Positions 28,651-38,241 of a stretch of 64,000 nt of DNA are shown here, one piece after another. Below the pieces are notes generated by a model, which saw nothing but the letters and a program-made list of their open reading frames with translations, made no database searches and had not been told where the DNA came from. Origin of the DNA: Candidatus Babelota bacterium (GTDB lineage: Bacteria > Babelota > Babeliae > Babelales > Vermiphilaceae); contig RXKB01000004.1 of assembly GCA_003963225.1 (NCBI GenBank), positions 186,001 through 250,000 of the forward strand, given 5' to 3'. The position numbers were made by a program, and so were the translations under genes. Position 1 is the stretch's first letter. Each line of letters begins with the position of its first letter.

Positions 28651-30105
28651 TTAAACAGTAAACCCTACTTTCACCCAACCACCCCATTGAGGTAAAGCAC
28701 CTTGTCTATGGCTTTGCTCACACAATATCCCACATCCAAAAAAACTATCAATACTATTACCAGTTTTAGATGCCCCAATAGCCACATGAAACCCATGGTG
28801 TAAAGCGCTAGTAGATACAGCTGATAACAAATCTAAGTCATCAAGTTTTATTGGTATAAACTTAACATCATCATTTGCTTTTGTTGCAATGGTACTGGCA
28901 TTGGAAGATATTAATGGAGCAGTACCAGCTATACCAAATACTGGTAATAACTCATCATCAATATATTTAATACGCTCGCTATCATGCCCCCACAGGTTAT
29001 AACCAAACTCAACATGACACGTTGCACTACTAAAGCGCCATCCAAAAGAAAGTTCTCCGTAAGTTTGTGGACGAATATGAGCATTCAATGTTAATACATT
29101 CACACCAGGAATATTTGTATGAAAAGGATCGTCTGATCTATTAAACAATAAAAACCTGCTCCACGGCTTACCTTTAATATCAAAAGTACGTTGCGCATGT
29201 GTACTAAAATGGTAATAACTTTCTACACTAATAAAAAAGGCACTATCCCATACATGAGATACATCATTTAATTTAATCTGCATGTCAACACCGCCAAATA
29301 ATGCAAACCTACGTCCATTACCTCGCACAGGAGAAAACAAATAAGTTGTACACCCTTTTGGAGCTGTAGGAATAGTCAACCCTGAATGTGCTGCAAATAT
29401 AAAAAAATCCTTTGCAAAATATGGAGAATTCAGACACAAATTTATATCGCCAATACCAGCTGAACTACGATAGCTTGTAATCCGCTGAGCAAACCATGCT
29501 GTATTATTAAATGCATCTATCACAGACGCTGCTTGATCAGTTTCATTATTTTGTTGTGCAGAATGTACATTATGCTCAACCAATACAAACGGGAGCTGTA
29601 CAGCAAATTGCCAATGAGAAAACCAATCAAAAGAGACTATTTTTTTTACATCTTGGTTGTATGAAAGCACAAAACCAAACTGGCGATACGATGGGCATAT
29701 AGTGTACAGTGCTTGAGTATTTCCAGGTAAACCCAACCATTCAGCGCGCACATCACGTTGCAATAATGTTTTTTGGTCAGTTTCATCACCTGCCACAAGT
29801 ATGGCTTTTTTATTATTTGGTAAAAAGTATGAGTCAGCATAAGTTTTATTTCTTACTTTCAAAAAAAATGGCGTCATGGAAACAATACCACCAATAGGCC
29901 CATTTTTTTGATTTACATGCTGACTCCATAAAAAATTCAACATAGATTGACGCATACAAACTGAACGCGTTTGCAAAAAAGAAGACCCTTTGTATTCATG
30001 AGGTCCATATTCTTGAGGATGTATTGTTAAAATATGGAAAAACAAAACAATCTTAAAATATGAATTTTTATATACTTTACCATGCTTCACTACAATAACT
30101 TTCAC
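28651..30105 (-). CDS. Outer-membrane beta-barrel-like protein (operon with ion channel)
   Basis: A 484-residue protein with an N-terminal signal-like segment, then alternating, aromatic-rich beta stretches and the C-terminal ...GWVKVGFTV, compatible with a barrel strand. Shared elements with the 35222-36871 protein (GIGDIN/GIGDLR motif near a PIG- or PTAPKG-type strand) suggest the two are distant relatives. It starts with GTG at 30105 behind AAAAGG. It is the first gene of the barrel / channel / phosphatase-binding operon and might form the route by which ligand reaches the periplasm. The barrel call is by pattern only. Confidence 0.6.
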   Translation of the reverse strand: MKVIVVKHGKVYKNSYFKIVLFFHILTIHPQEYGPHEYKGSSFLQTRSVCMRQSMLNFLWSQHVNQKNGPIGGIVSMTPFFLKVRNKTYADSYFLPNNKKAILVAGDETDQKTLLQRDVRAEWLGLPGNTQALYTICPSYRQFGFVLSYNQDVKKIVSFDWFSHWQFAVQLPFVLVEHNVHSAQQNNETDQAASVIDAFNNTAWFAQRITSYRSSAGIGDINLCLNSPYFAKDFFIFAAHSGLTIPTAPKGCTTYLFSPVRGNGRRFALFGGVDMQIKLNDVSHVWDSAFFISVESYYHFSTHAQRTFDIKGKPWSRFLLFNRSDDPFHTNIPGVNVLTLNAHIRPQTYGELSFGWRFSSATCHVEFGYNLWGHDSERIKYIDDELLPVFGIAGTAPLISSNASTIATKANDDVKFIPIKLDDLDLLSAVSTSALHHGFHVAIGASKTGNSIDSFFGCGILCEQSHRQGALPQWGGWVKVGFTV

Positions 30106-30287
30106 CTTTTAAAAGATGTTAGGCAAAGACTATTGCATTTATATAAAAAGCACAAGAGGAACAAAAAGTCTATTAAGAAATGTATTTTTCATTATACTTG
30201 GCTATACTAGTTTAGAATAGTATGAAATTTAAAAAATGATCTATATTTAACTATTGCCGCCATTAAAACAATGGTCATTAATGTTAA

Positions 30288-30827
30288 TCAAATGGTTTTA
30301 TACAATGTAGTATTTTTAATCTTTTTATTATTATGCATTTTATCATTATCCTGAGAAGAACTATTTGGTTTTATTGCTCGATTATTATCTACATTCTTTA
30401 GCCCCACCTGTATTGAATCTGGATCTTGATTACATCCTTTTTTGTTGATTGACCGTTTTTGTTCAGTTGATTCATTTATACTTAATATAAAATCTTCAGA
30501 TGGAATATTGATAGCATGAATGATACTATCACGTAACCTAAGCAATACATGTAGTTCCAAAACAGTACTTTGAGTATCTATACTTTCTACATGTTTATCC
30601 GCATCACCAATGGATCTATAATTATAATCTATTTTGAAAAGCCTCAATAAGAATTGCAAAAAAATTGCTTTTCCTTTTTTAGCAAGATCATTTAACAAAG
30701 TTATATTATGGTTTATTGGTAGCTTATATTTATTTTTTACCTGTTCAATCAATATATTAAAAAGATTAATAAAAATTTGGCTTTTTTCTAATTCAATTTT
30801 TACATCATCATCGATTTTTAACCTCAA
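30288..30827 (-). CDS. Hypothetical protein, probably N-terminally truncated
   Basis: A 179-residue frame starting at a TTG. The frame stays open upstream to the end of the protease gene but has no ATG or plausible ribosome site, so it may be a fragment. Residues 15-35 (IFINLFNILIEQVKNKYK) and 85-115 (VLELHVLLRLRDSIIHAIN) match the decayed gene at 32173-32957 (FIRLFTILLENIKNEY; TLCQLDVLLMLNHSISHTI). The tail is Lys/Asn/Asp-rich. It is not recognised beyond this paralogy. Possibly itself a pseudogene. Confidence 0.45.
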   Translation of the reverse strand: MRLKIDDDVKIELEKSQIFINLFNILIEQVKNKYKLPINHNITLLNDLAKKGKAIFLQFLLRLFKIDYNYRSIGDADKHVESIDTQSTVLELHVLLRLRDSIIHAINIPSEDFILSINESTEQKRSINKKGCNQDPDSIQVGLKNVDNNRAIKPNSSSQDNDKMHNNKKIKNTTLYKTI

Positions 30828-30910
30828 ATGATCTTTACTTTTATTAAAACAATCAACAGTAAAATAAAAATGAAAAGAAAAAATATTATAAAATTGTATA
30901 TCTACATTTA

Positions 30911-31930
30911 TTATTTTTTACCATATAAAGTTAACTGCACTAATTGATATGCTCTTGCAAGAATTTGCAACCGACTGCCATCTTTTGGATGGGTTTTATT
31001 CCCTGTTGCGGGAATAAAATCCCAATATCCTTTTGAATTGATATCTATGTTCTCTTTTTTCATCCAGTCTATCGTTTTTTTCATACCACCTGTATAGATA
31101 AAAAGTTTCTGTTCAGGAGTAAATTGACTTTTTGCTATATTATAAATATCAGCAAGCATTTCACCACTTTGTAAATAATGAGAACATAATTTTTTATATT
31201 TTATTTCATCTTTTTTATTTTTAATTTTTTTATTTTCAATATAATTATAAATATTCAAAACTATTATCTCAAGTTCAGTATCATTACACTTTGCATGAAC
31301 TAACTCATGCCCGATGGTATATAAAAAAGAATCCGGTTTTGTATACATTGCTTTTAATTGGCTCTCTTCTAACATTAAAATATGATTTGCAGACATGTTA
31401 TCAGAATTAAACTTTGTTACGATTAGGTTCTCGCTATAATCAAAGCTATCGTCATTATAAGAAACACTGTCAGACTTAATATTAAAAGATTCTACTATTT
31501 TATCTAATTGATTCATTTCTTCAATTGACATGTGAGGAGGTTTTTTATCTTCCTTTTTTTGTTCAATATAGTGCAAATTATATAGTTTTTTATCAAAAAA
31601 TGATTGTGCTTTTTGCATCCTTTTGACAACAGTAGAAGGCAACATTGTTTTTAAAGCGTTAAACAAGTTTATTTTCTGATCCTCCAAATAAGAACATAGC
31701 GCCGCTTCTGTTTCGCAATTTCGCAATTCAAATGGCATACTCTCAATCGCTTTTGCCAAGATTTTTTCTTCTTGAGAATTTTTTTGTGGCCATTCATTAG
31801 TAATAATTGGATAATAAGGATCAAAAAAATGTTCATATGAAAATGCGATAAGATTGTGTTCAGCAGCTCTGGTATTAATCCCTATCAAAAACAGAAACGA
31901 GTAAAAAATAATTTCAATTTTTATTTTCAT
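30911..31930 (-). CDS. Exported M48-type zinc metalloprotease
   Basis: A 339-residue exported protein with signal peptide MKIKIEIIFYSFLFLIGINTRA. Near residue 210 it has IGHELVHAKC (HExxH zinc site), near 258 GEMLADIYN (third zinc ligand Glu, as ExxAD), and near 310 THPKDGSR, the THPxxxxR element of M48 peptidases. That combination makes an M48-like endopeptidase likely. AAAGG precedes the ATG. It is flanked by a truncated frame and its decayed paralogue. A host-directed role is inferred only from export. Confidence 0.78.
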   Translation of the reverse strand: MKIKIEIIFYSFLFLIGINTRAAEHNLIAFSYEHFFDPYYPIITNEWPQKNSQEEKILAKAIESMPFELRNCETEAALCSYLEDQKINLFNALKTMLPSTVVKRMQKAQSFFDKKLYNLHYIEQKKEDKKPPHMSIEEMNQLDKIVESFNIKSDSVSYNDDSFDYSENLIVTKFNSDNMSANHILMLEESQLKAMYTKPDSFLYTIGHELVHAKCNDTELEIIVLNIYNYIENKKIKNKKDEIKYKKLCSHYLQSGEMLADIYNIAKSQFTPEQKLFIYTGGMKKTIDWMKKENIDINSKGYWDFIPATGNKTHPKDGSRLQILARAYQLVQLTLYGKK

Positions 31931-32172
31931 TTTTAATTACCTTTAAAAATATGTATTTATAAAAAAATATATATTTAATTATAGTTAATTTAAAAGCATA
32001 TGCAAACAATTTTAAATTTAAAATGTAGTAACTCGCAAAATAAATTAAAAGCTCAAGAAGAAATTAGCGCTGGTCTTTAAAAAGAAAGTATCTCTATTTA
32101 ATAAGAATGGCTGATGTATTAAGCTGTTATTAAACTTGATAATGCAGTAAAAACGTTTTGAAAAAATTGGTA

Positions 32173-32957
32173 TTATAAAAGTGCCAACTTACATCGGATA
32201 GGATTATTTGCAAAGCATCTATGAATTAGCCACAAACCAATACCAAAAATAATAATTTTTAGCCCAATAAGCATTCTATCAACATATTGCTTTCTTCTGA
32301 TAGATTGCTTATTTTTTGTCTCTATTTTTTCAATATAAGAAGTAATTTTTTCTTTATCAATACCGTTTTGTTCATTTACACCCTCAAGCTCATTAGTTAT
32401 AATATTGTCATATGGAATATATATAGTATGAGATATAGAATGATTTAACATAAGCAAGACATCTAATTGACACAACGTACATTTAGAAACTACAGGTTTA
32501 TCGATATTAACAATAGATGTATTTTTGCATGCTTTATTCAGCTGATCTAACAAAAAATATCATCAACAATTTGAACGCTGTATTCATTTTTTATGTTTTC
32601 AAGCAAAATAGTAAAAAGGCGAATGAAAATGTATCTTGTTCTAAAGCAGATTGTATTGCATCAATTTCGCCATTATGTTTCTTTACCAGATCATTTATTG
32701 GCAATTTTTGATATTCGCTTTTAAAAGTTTCTTCTTGCACACTTAGTTTTAATAATCTATGCAAAAGCTGTTCTTAAATTGTAATAGAAGCCAATATTGC
32801 CAAAGCCTTTTATAAGATAAAAAATTGTATTAAAATAATATATTATTTTGGTTAGAGACAAACCCTTGCGCTAAATCACTTGGCAACGATGGATCAAAAT
32901 TAATATCGACCTTTTTGTATTCTGCATTTTGCTTACTTATTAACTGTTGCTGTTTTC
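32173..32957 (-). pseudogene. Decayed paralogue of the 30288-30827 gene
   Basis: The clearest open part (32173-32553) encodes the C-terminal half and ends in a hydrophobic anchor (IIIFGIGLWLIHRCFA). Upstream, homologous protein pieces lie in different frames: FIRLFTILLENIKNEYSVQI just before it, PINDLVKKHNGEIDAIQSAL further on, and a 40-codon segment with FDPSLPSDLAQGF near 32836-32957. At least two frameshifts and a stop separate them. The alignment with 30288-30827 makes this a decayed second copy. Confidence 0.6.
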
Positions 32958-32962
32958 ATTTT

Positions 32963-35179
32963 TTATCGTGCTTTTAGGTCAGAAGTTAAAAATAGATTTA
33001 AAAAAGTAACTCTTTGTTGGAATGTATGGTTTTTAATAGCCATATAAAATGCTTGGGTTTGGCCTATAAGAATGCATAGTTTTTTTGCTCTTGTCACTGC
33101 TGTATATAAAAGCTTGCGTTGTAATAAAGTATAATGTTGCATAACCAAAGGAATAATAGCAGCATCATATTCTGAACCTTGGCTTTTATGAATGGAAATA
33201 GAATAGGCAAGAACTAACTCCTCTAACTCACTAAAATCATATACCACTAACAGATCAAACTGTACATCAACTGTTTTTTCTGCCTTATTAATACCAACAA
33301 TAGTACCAATATCACCATTAAATACATGCTTATCATAATTATTTTTTATCTGCATTACCGTATCTTGAACACGAAAAGTATATGACCCATACAAAACAGC
33401 ATCGCCAGTATTTGGATTAAGTAATTTTTGCATATACTGATTTAACGCAATAGTACCAACCGTACCTCTATTCATTGGCACTAAAACGGCACTGTTTTTA
33501 CTTGAAATATGGTGGCTTGGCAATATGTTTTTAAATACTGCTCTAATATGCTCTGTAATTTTTTCAGGATCATCCTCTTTAATAAAATAAAAATCTTTTG
33601 CCTTAGGCATAGATTCATCATAAGTCTTAAAAAATTCACCTTTATTAATTCTATGAGCATTAATGACAATTAAACTTTGGTGGGCTTGCCTAAAAATATG
33701 AGTCAAGCAAACAGTAGGCACAACTTTGCTTGCCAATAAATCAGCCAATACATTGCCGCTTCCTACCGAAGGCAGTTGATCACTGTCTCCAATAAAAACG
33801 ACATGGGAACCGTTTGGCATTGCTTTAAGCAATGCGTACATCAAAAAAATATCTATCATTGAGCTTTCATCTACAATAAGTAGCTGGCAATCCAACGCAT
33901 TTTGAGTGTTTTTGGTGAATCCCATAATTGCAGGATCAAACTCTAACAAACGGTGAATAGTCATAGCTTGACGTTGTGTACTGCTTGTTAATCGTTTAGC
34001 AGCTCTTCCTGTGGGCGCAGCTAATTTGTATGAAATTTTGGCAAAATCACATAAAGTAATAATTGCTTTTACTAATGTTGTTTTTCCCGTGCCAGGACCC
34101 CCAGTAATAATAGAAACTTTATCTGAAAATACAGACATTACCCCTTTTTGTTGATCTTCATTTAAAGAAACAACAGTATCATTTTTAGTTCTTAAAAGAG
34201 TATATAAATCTCCTATTTGTACTGACCAGTCGGTTTTAGCTTGCTGTATTTCTTTGATACGTGTTGCAATCCCTTTTTCGGCTGCATAATGGCCAGCCAA
34301 TGTAACAAAATGTTTTTCAGTCGTTGTAACAACTTTAATTTTGTCTTCGTTATACAGATCGTGCAATGCCAACTTTATTTTTGCTTGAGCAACTTCATGA
34401 TCAAGAGCAAGCAAGGTAATAGTATCTTGTTTAAGTTTCTCTAACTCTACGTATACATTTCCTTGTTGTAACAATCCTTGTAATATATGAAGCAACCCAG
34501 CCCTACAACGTTTAACTGAATCATGCGCAATAGAAAGCTGCTGCGCAATAGCATCTGCCGTACTAAAACCAATCCCCCAAATATCCTCTGCTAATCGATA
34601 CGGATTTTCTAATACAATTTCAATAGCACGCTGCTTATAAACCTTATAAATTTTAACTGCATAGGCAGGCGTTATTCCTTTTTCTTGTAAAAAAAGCATT
34701 ATATGAGCCACTTCTTTTTGTTCTATCCATCCTGCAATAATATCTTTTTGTCGCTTTGGACCAATACCAGAAACTGCACTCAGCCTTTCAGGGTGTTTAT
34801 CAATAATATCTAACGTTTTTGAGCCAAATAGTTCAACCAATTTTTTTGCATAAACAGGTCCTATTCCTTTTATAAGACCAGATGACAAATATTTTTCTAT
34901 ACCTACAGTAGAGGCTGGCGGACAAACAGCATAACTCATAATTGAAAACTGCTTGCCAAACTTAGGATGAGTAATCCAACTACCAGTAATAGTAATAAGA
35001 GTGCCAACAGTTATAGACATTAAAGTGCCAAAAGCAGTTATTGTTTCAACACTTTCTTGCTCCAAAGAAATCACACAAACGGTGTAACCATTTTGTGCAT
35101 TTAAAAAAAGAATGCGCTCTACTGTACCCTGTAATTTAATAAGTTGATTATTGCTGGTTACATGAACATTGTTTTGCAT
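32963..35179 (-). CDS. recD2: RecD2-type 5'-3' DNA helicase
   Basis: A 738-residue superfamily 1B helicase of the RecD2 type, found in bacteria without RecBC and acting in repair and replication-fork maintenance. An N-terminal OB-like region and helix-hairpin-helix repeats (GIGPVYAKKLVELFG; VSGIGPKRQKDIIAGW) precede the helicase core: Walker A GGPGTGKTTL near residue 357, LLIVDESSMID (Walker B), IGDSDQLPSVG, and the C-terminal SIHKSQGSEYD and YTAVTRAKKL. recB and recC are not in the window. Confidence 0.95.
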   Translation of the reverse strand: MQNNVHVTSNNQLIKLQGTVERILFLNAQNGYTVCVISLEQESVETITAFGTLMSITVGTLITITGSWITHPKFGKQFSIMSYAVCPPASTVGIEKYLSSGLIKGIGPVYAKKLVELFGSKTLDIIDKHPERLSAVSGIGPKRQKDIIAGWIEQKEVAHIMLFLQEKGITPAYAVKIYKVYKQRAIEIVLENPYRLAEDIWGIGFSTADAIAQQLSIAHDSVKRCRAGLLHILQGLLQQGNVYVELEKLKQDTITLLALDHEVAQAKIKLALHDLYNEDKIKVVTTTEKHFVTLAGHYAAEKGIATRIKEIQQAKTDWSVQIGDLYTLLRTKNDTVVSLNEDQQKGVMSVFSDKVSIITGGPGTGKTTLVKAIITLCDFAKISYKLAAPTGRAAKRLTSSTQRQAMTIHRLLEFDPAIMGFTKNTQNALDCQLLIVDESSMIDIFLMYALLKAMPNGSHVVFIGDSDQLPSVGSGNVLADLLASKVVPTVCLTHIFRQAHQSLIVINAHRINKGEFFKTYDESMPKAKDFYFIKEDDPEKITEHIRAVFKNILPSHHISSKNSAVLVPMNRGTVGTIALNQYMQKLLNPNTGDAVLYGSYTFRVQDTVMQIKNNYDKHVFNGDIGTIVGINKAEKTVDVQFDLLVVYDFSELEELVLAYSISIHKSQGSEYDAAIIPLVMQHYTLLQRKLLYTAVTRAKKLCILIGQTQAFYMAIKNHTFQQRVTFLNLFLTSDLKAR

Positions 35180-35221
35180 AAAATTTATCGACTAAAAATA
35201 CAATACTCTCAATTATCACTT

Positions 35222-36871
35222 TTAAAAGTAAGCAGCAAGTTTTAATGCAATACCCATTTCTTTTCCAACTCCTCGAGCGCAATAGGTACTAAATATAGTA
35301 AGTCCCATTTCTAACGTATGCGCCTCCTTTTGCTGTTTATAAGAAAGGCCAACAAGAGTACTTAATGCTAACCCATAAGAATTTTTAACTTTTGGACGAT
35401 CTAAAGATGCTTGCACAGCAGCGCTTGCATCCAAAAAAACTACTTTTTCTGCTGATTTAAACCACAAATCTGATCCTATCCAAAAATGCCATTTCTTATA
35501 AGCATTATAAATAAAGGTAGAATAGGACCTTACAACAACACCTGGATGAATTTTCGCTCTAAAAGATCTTAAAAAAAATCTGTCTAATGCTTCTTGGGTA
35601 AAAGTCTGTAACGTATTTGCTGCATTTTGAGAATTAGCTAAATCAAGACTATCTATTACTTTTTTATCAATCTTGCTAATAAATGATCGATGATGTTTAC
35701 TTGGAATAACATATTCGCAAGTCAAACTGTAATTCCAATACCAACGTTTTAAAAATCTATGCTTAAAAAAATCTTTAATTTTCAGTTTATTAACAAAACC
35801 AAATCCAAGACTAAAATGACGTTCATTAGTAAGAGACTGCTCAAGTAAAGTTGCAGAAAGACTATCTAAAGCATCAAGCCCAAGAGCACTAACGGTCTGG
35901 AAAACTTCTTCTTGCTTTCCTGATACAAGCAGATCAAATAAAATATTAGCATCTAATACAGGTACTGTTGGTGAACCCACAAATGCGCTACCCGCAATAC
36001 CTTTAACAAAAGCACCTCCGATTGGCATGGTTACTAAAAAAACTAATTCCAGATGATCTTTCCATGTTTCAGACAACGGTAAATTGATGTTGATACGCAA
36101 ATCACCTATTCCGATCTTATCACTAATAAGATGATTTTTTTTAAACCTATCTTGTTCTTTTTGTGTAGAAACGCCAAACTCCTCTTCTAACGCTTTTTTG
36201 TCTGCTGCTGTTAACTGATAGTTTCTTTCAACATAATAAAAAGGCACAGACAAAGAAATAGAACTTTCTCCAAAGCTGCTTGCTCCGGAAAACAAAACGC
36301 CGGCACGGCGTTGTTCTACAAAACCATATTTTAACGCACCAAATATTTTATCTAGGTCAAAATATAAGGAATCATTAATATTTTTTAATATATCAACCAC
36401 TTCATGTAAAGCTACAAGAACTGTTTCTTGATCAAGCGCAAGATAATCTTTCAAGTAATACCCTTTGTGATGAAGCGCAACATGATTTATATGCGTATAA
36501 AATGGTACTATTTCGATTGATTTTTTAAAAAGAACACTTCTTCGTTTTACTGGTCTAAAGTCATTAAATAAAGGCAAGTCAAGAGGATTACGATACACAG
36601 GCTTATTAGTACGAATAAAAAAAGAATTTTCGATAATATTTTTTGCTTTAACTTGATTTAATAATTCAATTATAAAATAAGAGCTATCAGGGGCTGCGCG
36701 TGTTGTATCCATCTGATTGCCAACATAACCATTATGAGTTATATCAGCATATGTTATTTTATAACAAAAACATACAAACACAGCAAACAGACTAAAAAAA
36801 AACTTCTTCCTACTTAAATCTATGAAGTAACTTACTTTCAATATTTTTGATCGACTAATTTTGCTTATCAA
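35222..36871 (-). CDS. Outer-membrane beta-barrel-like protein
   Basis: A 549-residue exported protein: hydrophobic signal around residues 24-42 (ending TYADI), then a chain with recurring amphipathic beta stretches and a Phe as the very last residue (KLAAYF), the usual end of an outer-membrane barrel. SGASSFGESSISLSVPFYY, GIGDLRININLPL and the closing strands fit a barrel. It shares motifs with the product of 28651-30105. It is divergent from the ATP synthase operon. Confidence 0.6.
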   Translation of the reverse strand: MISKISRSKILKVSYFIDLSRKKFFFSLFAVFVCFCYKITYADITHNGYVGNQMDTTRAAPDSSYFIIELLNQVKAKNIIENSFFIRTNKPVYRNPLDLPLFNDFRPVKRRSVLFKKSIEIVPFYTHINHVALHHKGYYLKDYLALDQETVLVALHEVVDILKNINDSLYFDLDKIFGALKYGFVEQRRAGVLFSGASSFGESSISLSVPFYYVERNYQLTAADKKALEEEFGVSTQKEQDRFKKNHLISDKIGIGDLRININLPLSETWKDHLELVFLVTMPIGGAFVKGIAGSAFVGSPTVPVLDANILFDLLVSGKQEEVFQTVSALGLDALDSLSATLLEQSLTNERHFSLGFGFVNKLKIKDFFKHRFLKRWYWNYSLTCEYVIPSKHHRSFISKIDKKVIDSLDLANSQNAANTLQTFTQEALDRFFLRSFRAKIHPGVVVRSYSTFIYNAYKKWHFWIGSDLWFKSAEKVVFLDASAAVQASLDRPKVKNSYGLALSTLVGLSYKQQKEAHTLEMGLTIFSTYCARGVGKEMGIALKLAAYF

Positions 36872-37036
36872 AGTACACTCTTTCTTTAAACAATAATTAT
36901 AAAATTAGAACTGGAGTAAGTCATCTGTTTTTTGTTAACAGTATTTCCTTGCCGCTTTTTTATTATTCGGTTAGCATTAACTATAAAATATTTGATATTC
37001 TTTGACAAATTACTTTACAAATTCTTTAAAAACGAG

Positions 37037-37066
37037 TTGCATTAGACTTTAAAATTACAGTAAAAT
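37037..37066 (+). promoter_or_regulatory. Candidate sigma70 promoter of the atp operon
   Basis: TTGCAT (37037-37042) and TAAAAT (37061-37066) are separated by 18 bases and lie about 35 bases before the atpE ATG, which has AGGA at 37086-37089. It matches the consensus well for an AT-rich genome but the region is so AT-rich that chance matches are expected. Confidence 0.4.
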
Positions 37067-37098
37067 AGTATTGAACATTAAATTATGAGGAATATATC

Positions 37099-37362
37099 AT
37101 GGAAGAAGGAATTTTTTACGCTAAAGCGGCAGCATTCATAGGGGCTGCAATTGCCATGGGCCTAGGCAGCATTGGGCCAGCATTAGGTCAAGGGCTTATT
37201 GGCATGAAAGCTTGCGAAGGCATTGGAAAAGAAAAAGACCCTGATGTTGCATCAAAAATTAGAACAACTATGATGATAGCAATGGGACTAGTTGAAACAT
37301 CTGCAATATATTGTTTCATTATTTCTATTGTTCTTTGTATAACAGGCGTTAACCTTAAATAA
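37099..37362 (+). CDS. atpE: ATP synthase F0 subunit c, sodium-type residues
   Basis: An 87-residue proteolipid of two membrane helices, forming the rotor ring of F-type ATP synthase. Helix 1 has GPALGQG with Gln31; helix 2 has Glu66, Thr67 and Tyr71 (VETSAIY). In Ilyobacter tartaricus the equivalents Gln32, Glu65, Ser66 and Tyr70 form the sodium site, so this ring probably carries Na+. The usual upstream gene for subunit a (atpB) is not here: the preceding gene is on the other strand. AGGA lies ten bases before the ATG. Confidence 0.95.
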   Translation: MEEGIFYAKAAAFIGAAIAMGLGSIGPALGQGLIGMKACEGIGKEKDPDVASKIRTTMMIAMGLVETSAIYCFIISIVLCITGVNLK

Positions 37363-37371
37363 GGGCATACG

Positions 37372-37749
37372 GTGAATGTAAATATTACCTTATGTTTTCA
37401 ATGCATTAATTTTTTTATTACTTATATTTTTTTACGATATGTGCTTTTCAAGCCGGTAATGCACGTAATAAAAAATGAAGAAGGCGCAAATGAACAAGTA
37501 CGTAATGAAATTGCCCAGCAAGAATTGTACATTATGGAGCAATTTCATTTGAGGCAGCTTAATTGGCAGGAGTTTAAAAAACACTGCCAATTTAATAAGC
37601 CACAATTACAGAATGATGCTGATGTCCAAATACAACTTCCAAACATACCACCAAAATCTTGCATAAACACTCTTTTGATCGAAACAACAAGCTCAGAGTA
37701 TGCTAAAATTATTGTTGAGCATCTAAAACAAAAGAATAGGACATTATGA
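37372..37749 (+). CDS. ATP synthase F0 subunit b-like, shortened
   Basis: A 125-residue protein with the b-type N-terminus: one membrane helix ending in FLRYVLFKPVMHVIKNEEGA. The rest, however, lacks the long coiled coil of a stator and has a Pro/Gln/Asn-rich middle and a small folded-looking tail, so it is much reduced. The start is GTG at 37372, nine bases after atpE. It overlaps the next gene by four bases (ATGA). Position in the operon supports b or b'; sequence alone would be weak. Confidence 0.65.
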   Translation: MNVNITLCFQCINFFITYIFLRYVLFKPVMHVIKNEEGANEQVRNEIAQQELYIMEQFHLRQLNWQEFKKHCQFNKPQLQNDADVQIQLPNIPPKSCINTLLIETTSSEYAKIIVEHLKQKNRTL

Positions 37750-38237
37750 ATGAATTGATAGATACTTGTTTTAAATTACTTAACATGCTTATTTTAAGTG
37801 TTATTTTTCTTTATGTTTTTTATCAATATATACTTCCTATATTAAAAACAGAGATGCTCAATGATCAAGCTAACGTCAATGCTTTTGAAAATAAAAAATT
37901 GCTTTTAGCACAAGAGGTAGAATCGGTACAAAAAAGTCTAGTACAAGAAGCATCTGATCAAAAGATTTTAAAGCAAAAGTTGCTTTTTTGGAATAGCTCA
38001 ATTGATCAATTAAGAATCTCAAAAAACCTTGCTAAACAGGAACTTACAGACCAAATATATAATCGCAAGTGCTTGATGCAAAAAAAACAAGTCTTTATTT
38101 TAAACCAAAAAAACACTCTAGCTAAAACTTTCACTAAAGCAGAAAAAGAACTGGAATCTTTTTTTAACAATGAGGAAAATGGTAAAGAGCATATTGAAAA
38201 GTTAATTGCCCACTATTGTTCAAAAGAAGGTATATAG
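37746..38237 (+). CDS. atpF: ATP synthase F0 subunit b-like
   Basis: A 163-residue protein: one N-terminal membrane helix (about residues 8-30) followed by a long charged coiled coil to the end, as expected of the peripheral stalk that holds alpha3beta3 against rotation. It is the second b-like subunit in the operon; together with the reduced first one the stalk may be a b/b' heterodimer. It overlaps its upstream neighbour by four bases and is followed by atpH. Confidence 0.75.
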   Translation: MNELIDTCFKLLNMLILSVIFLYVFYQYILPILKTEMLNDQANVNAFENKKLLLAQEVESVQKSLVQEASDQKILKQKLLFWNSSIDQLRISKNLAKQELTDQIYNRKCLMQKKQVFILNQKNTLAKTFTKAEKELESFFNNEENGKEHIEKLIAHYCSKEGI

Positions 38238-38241
38238 CATT

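Noticed and set aside
32517-32711. 64-codon plus-strand frame
   Set aside because: Lies antisense to the decayed paralogue; no signal or ribosome site.
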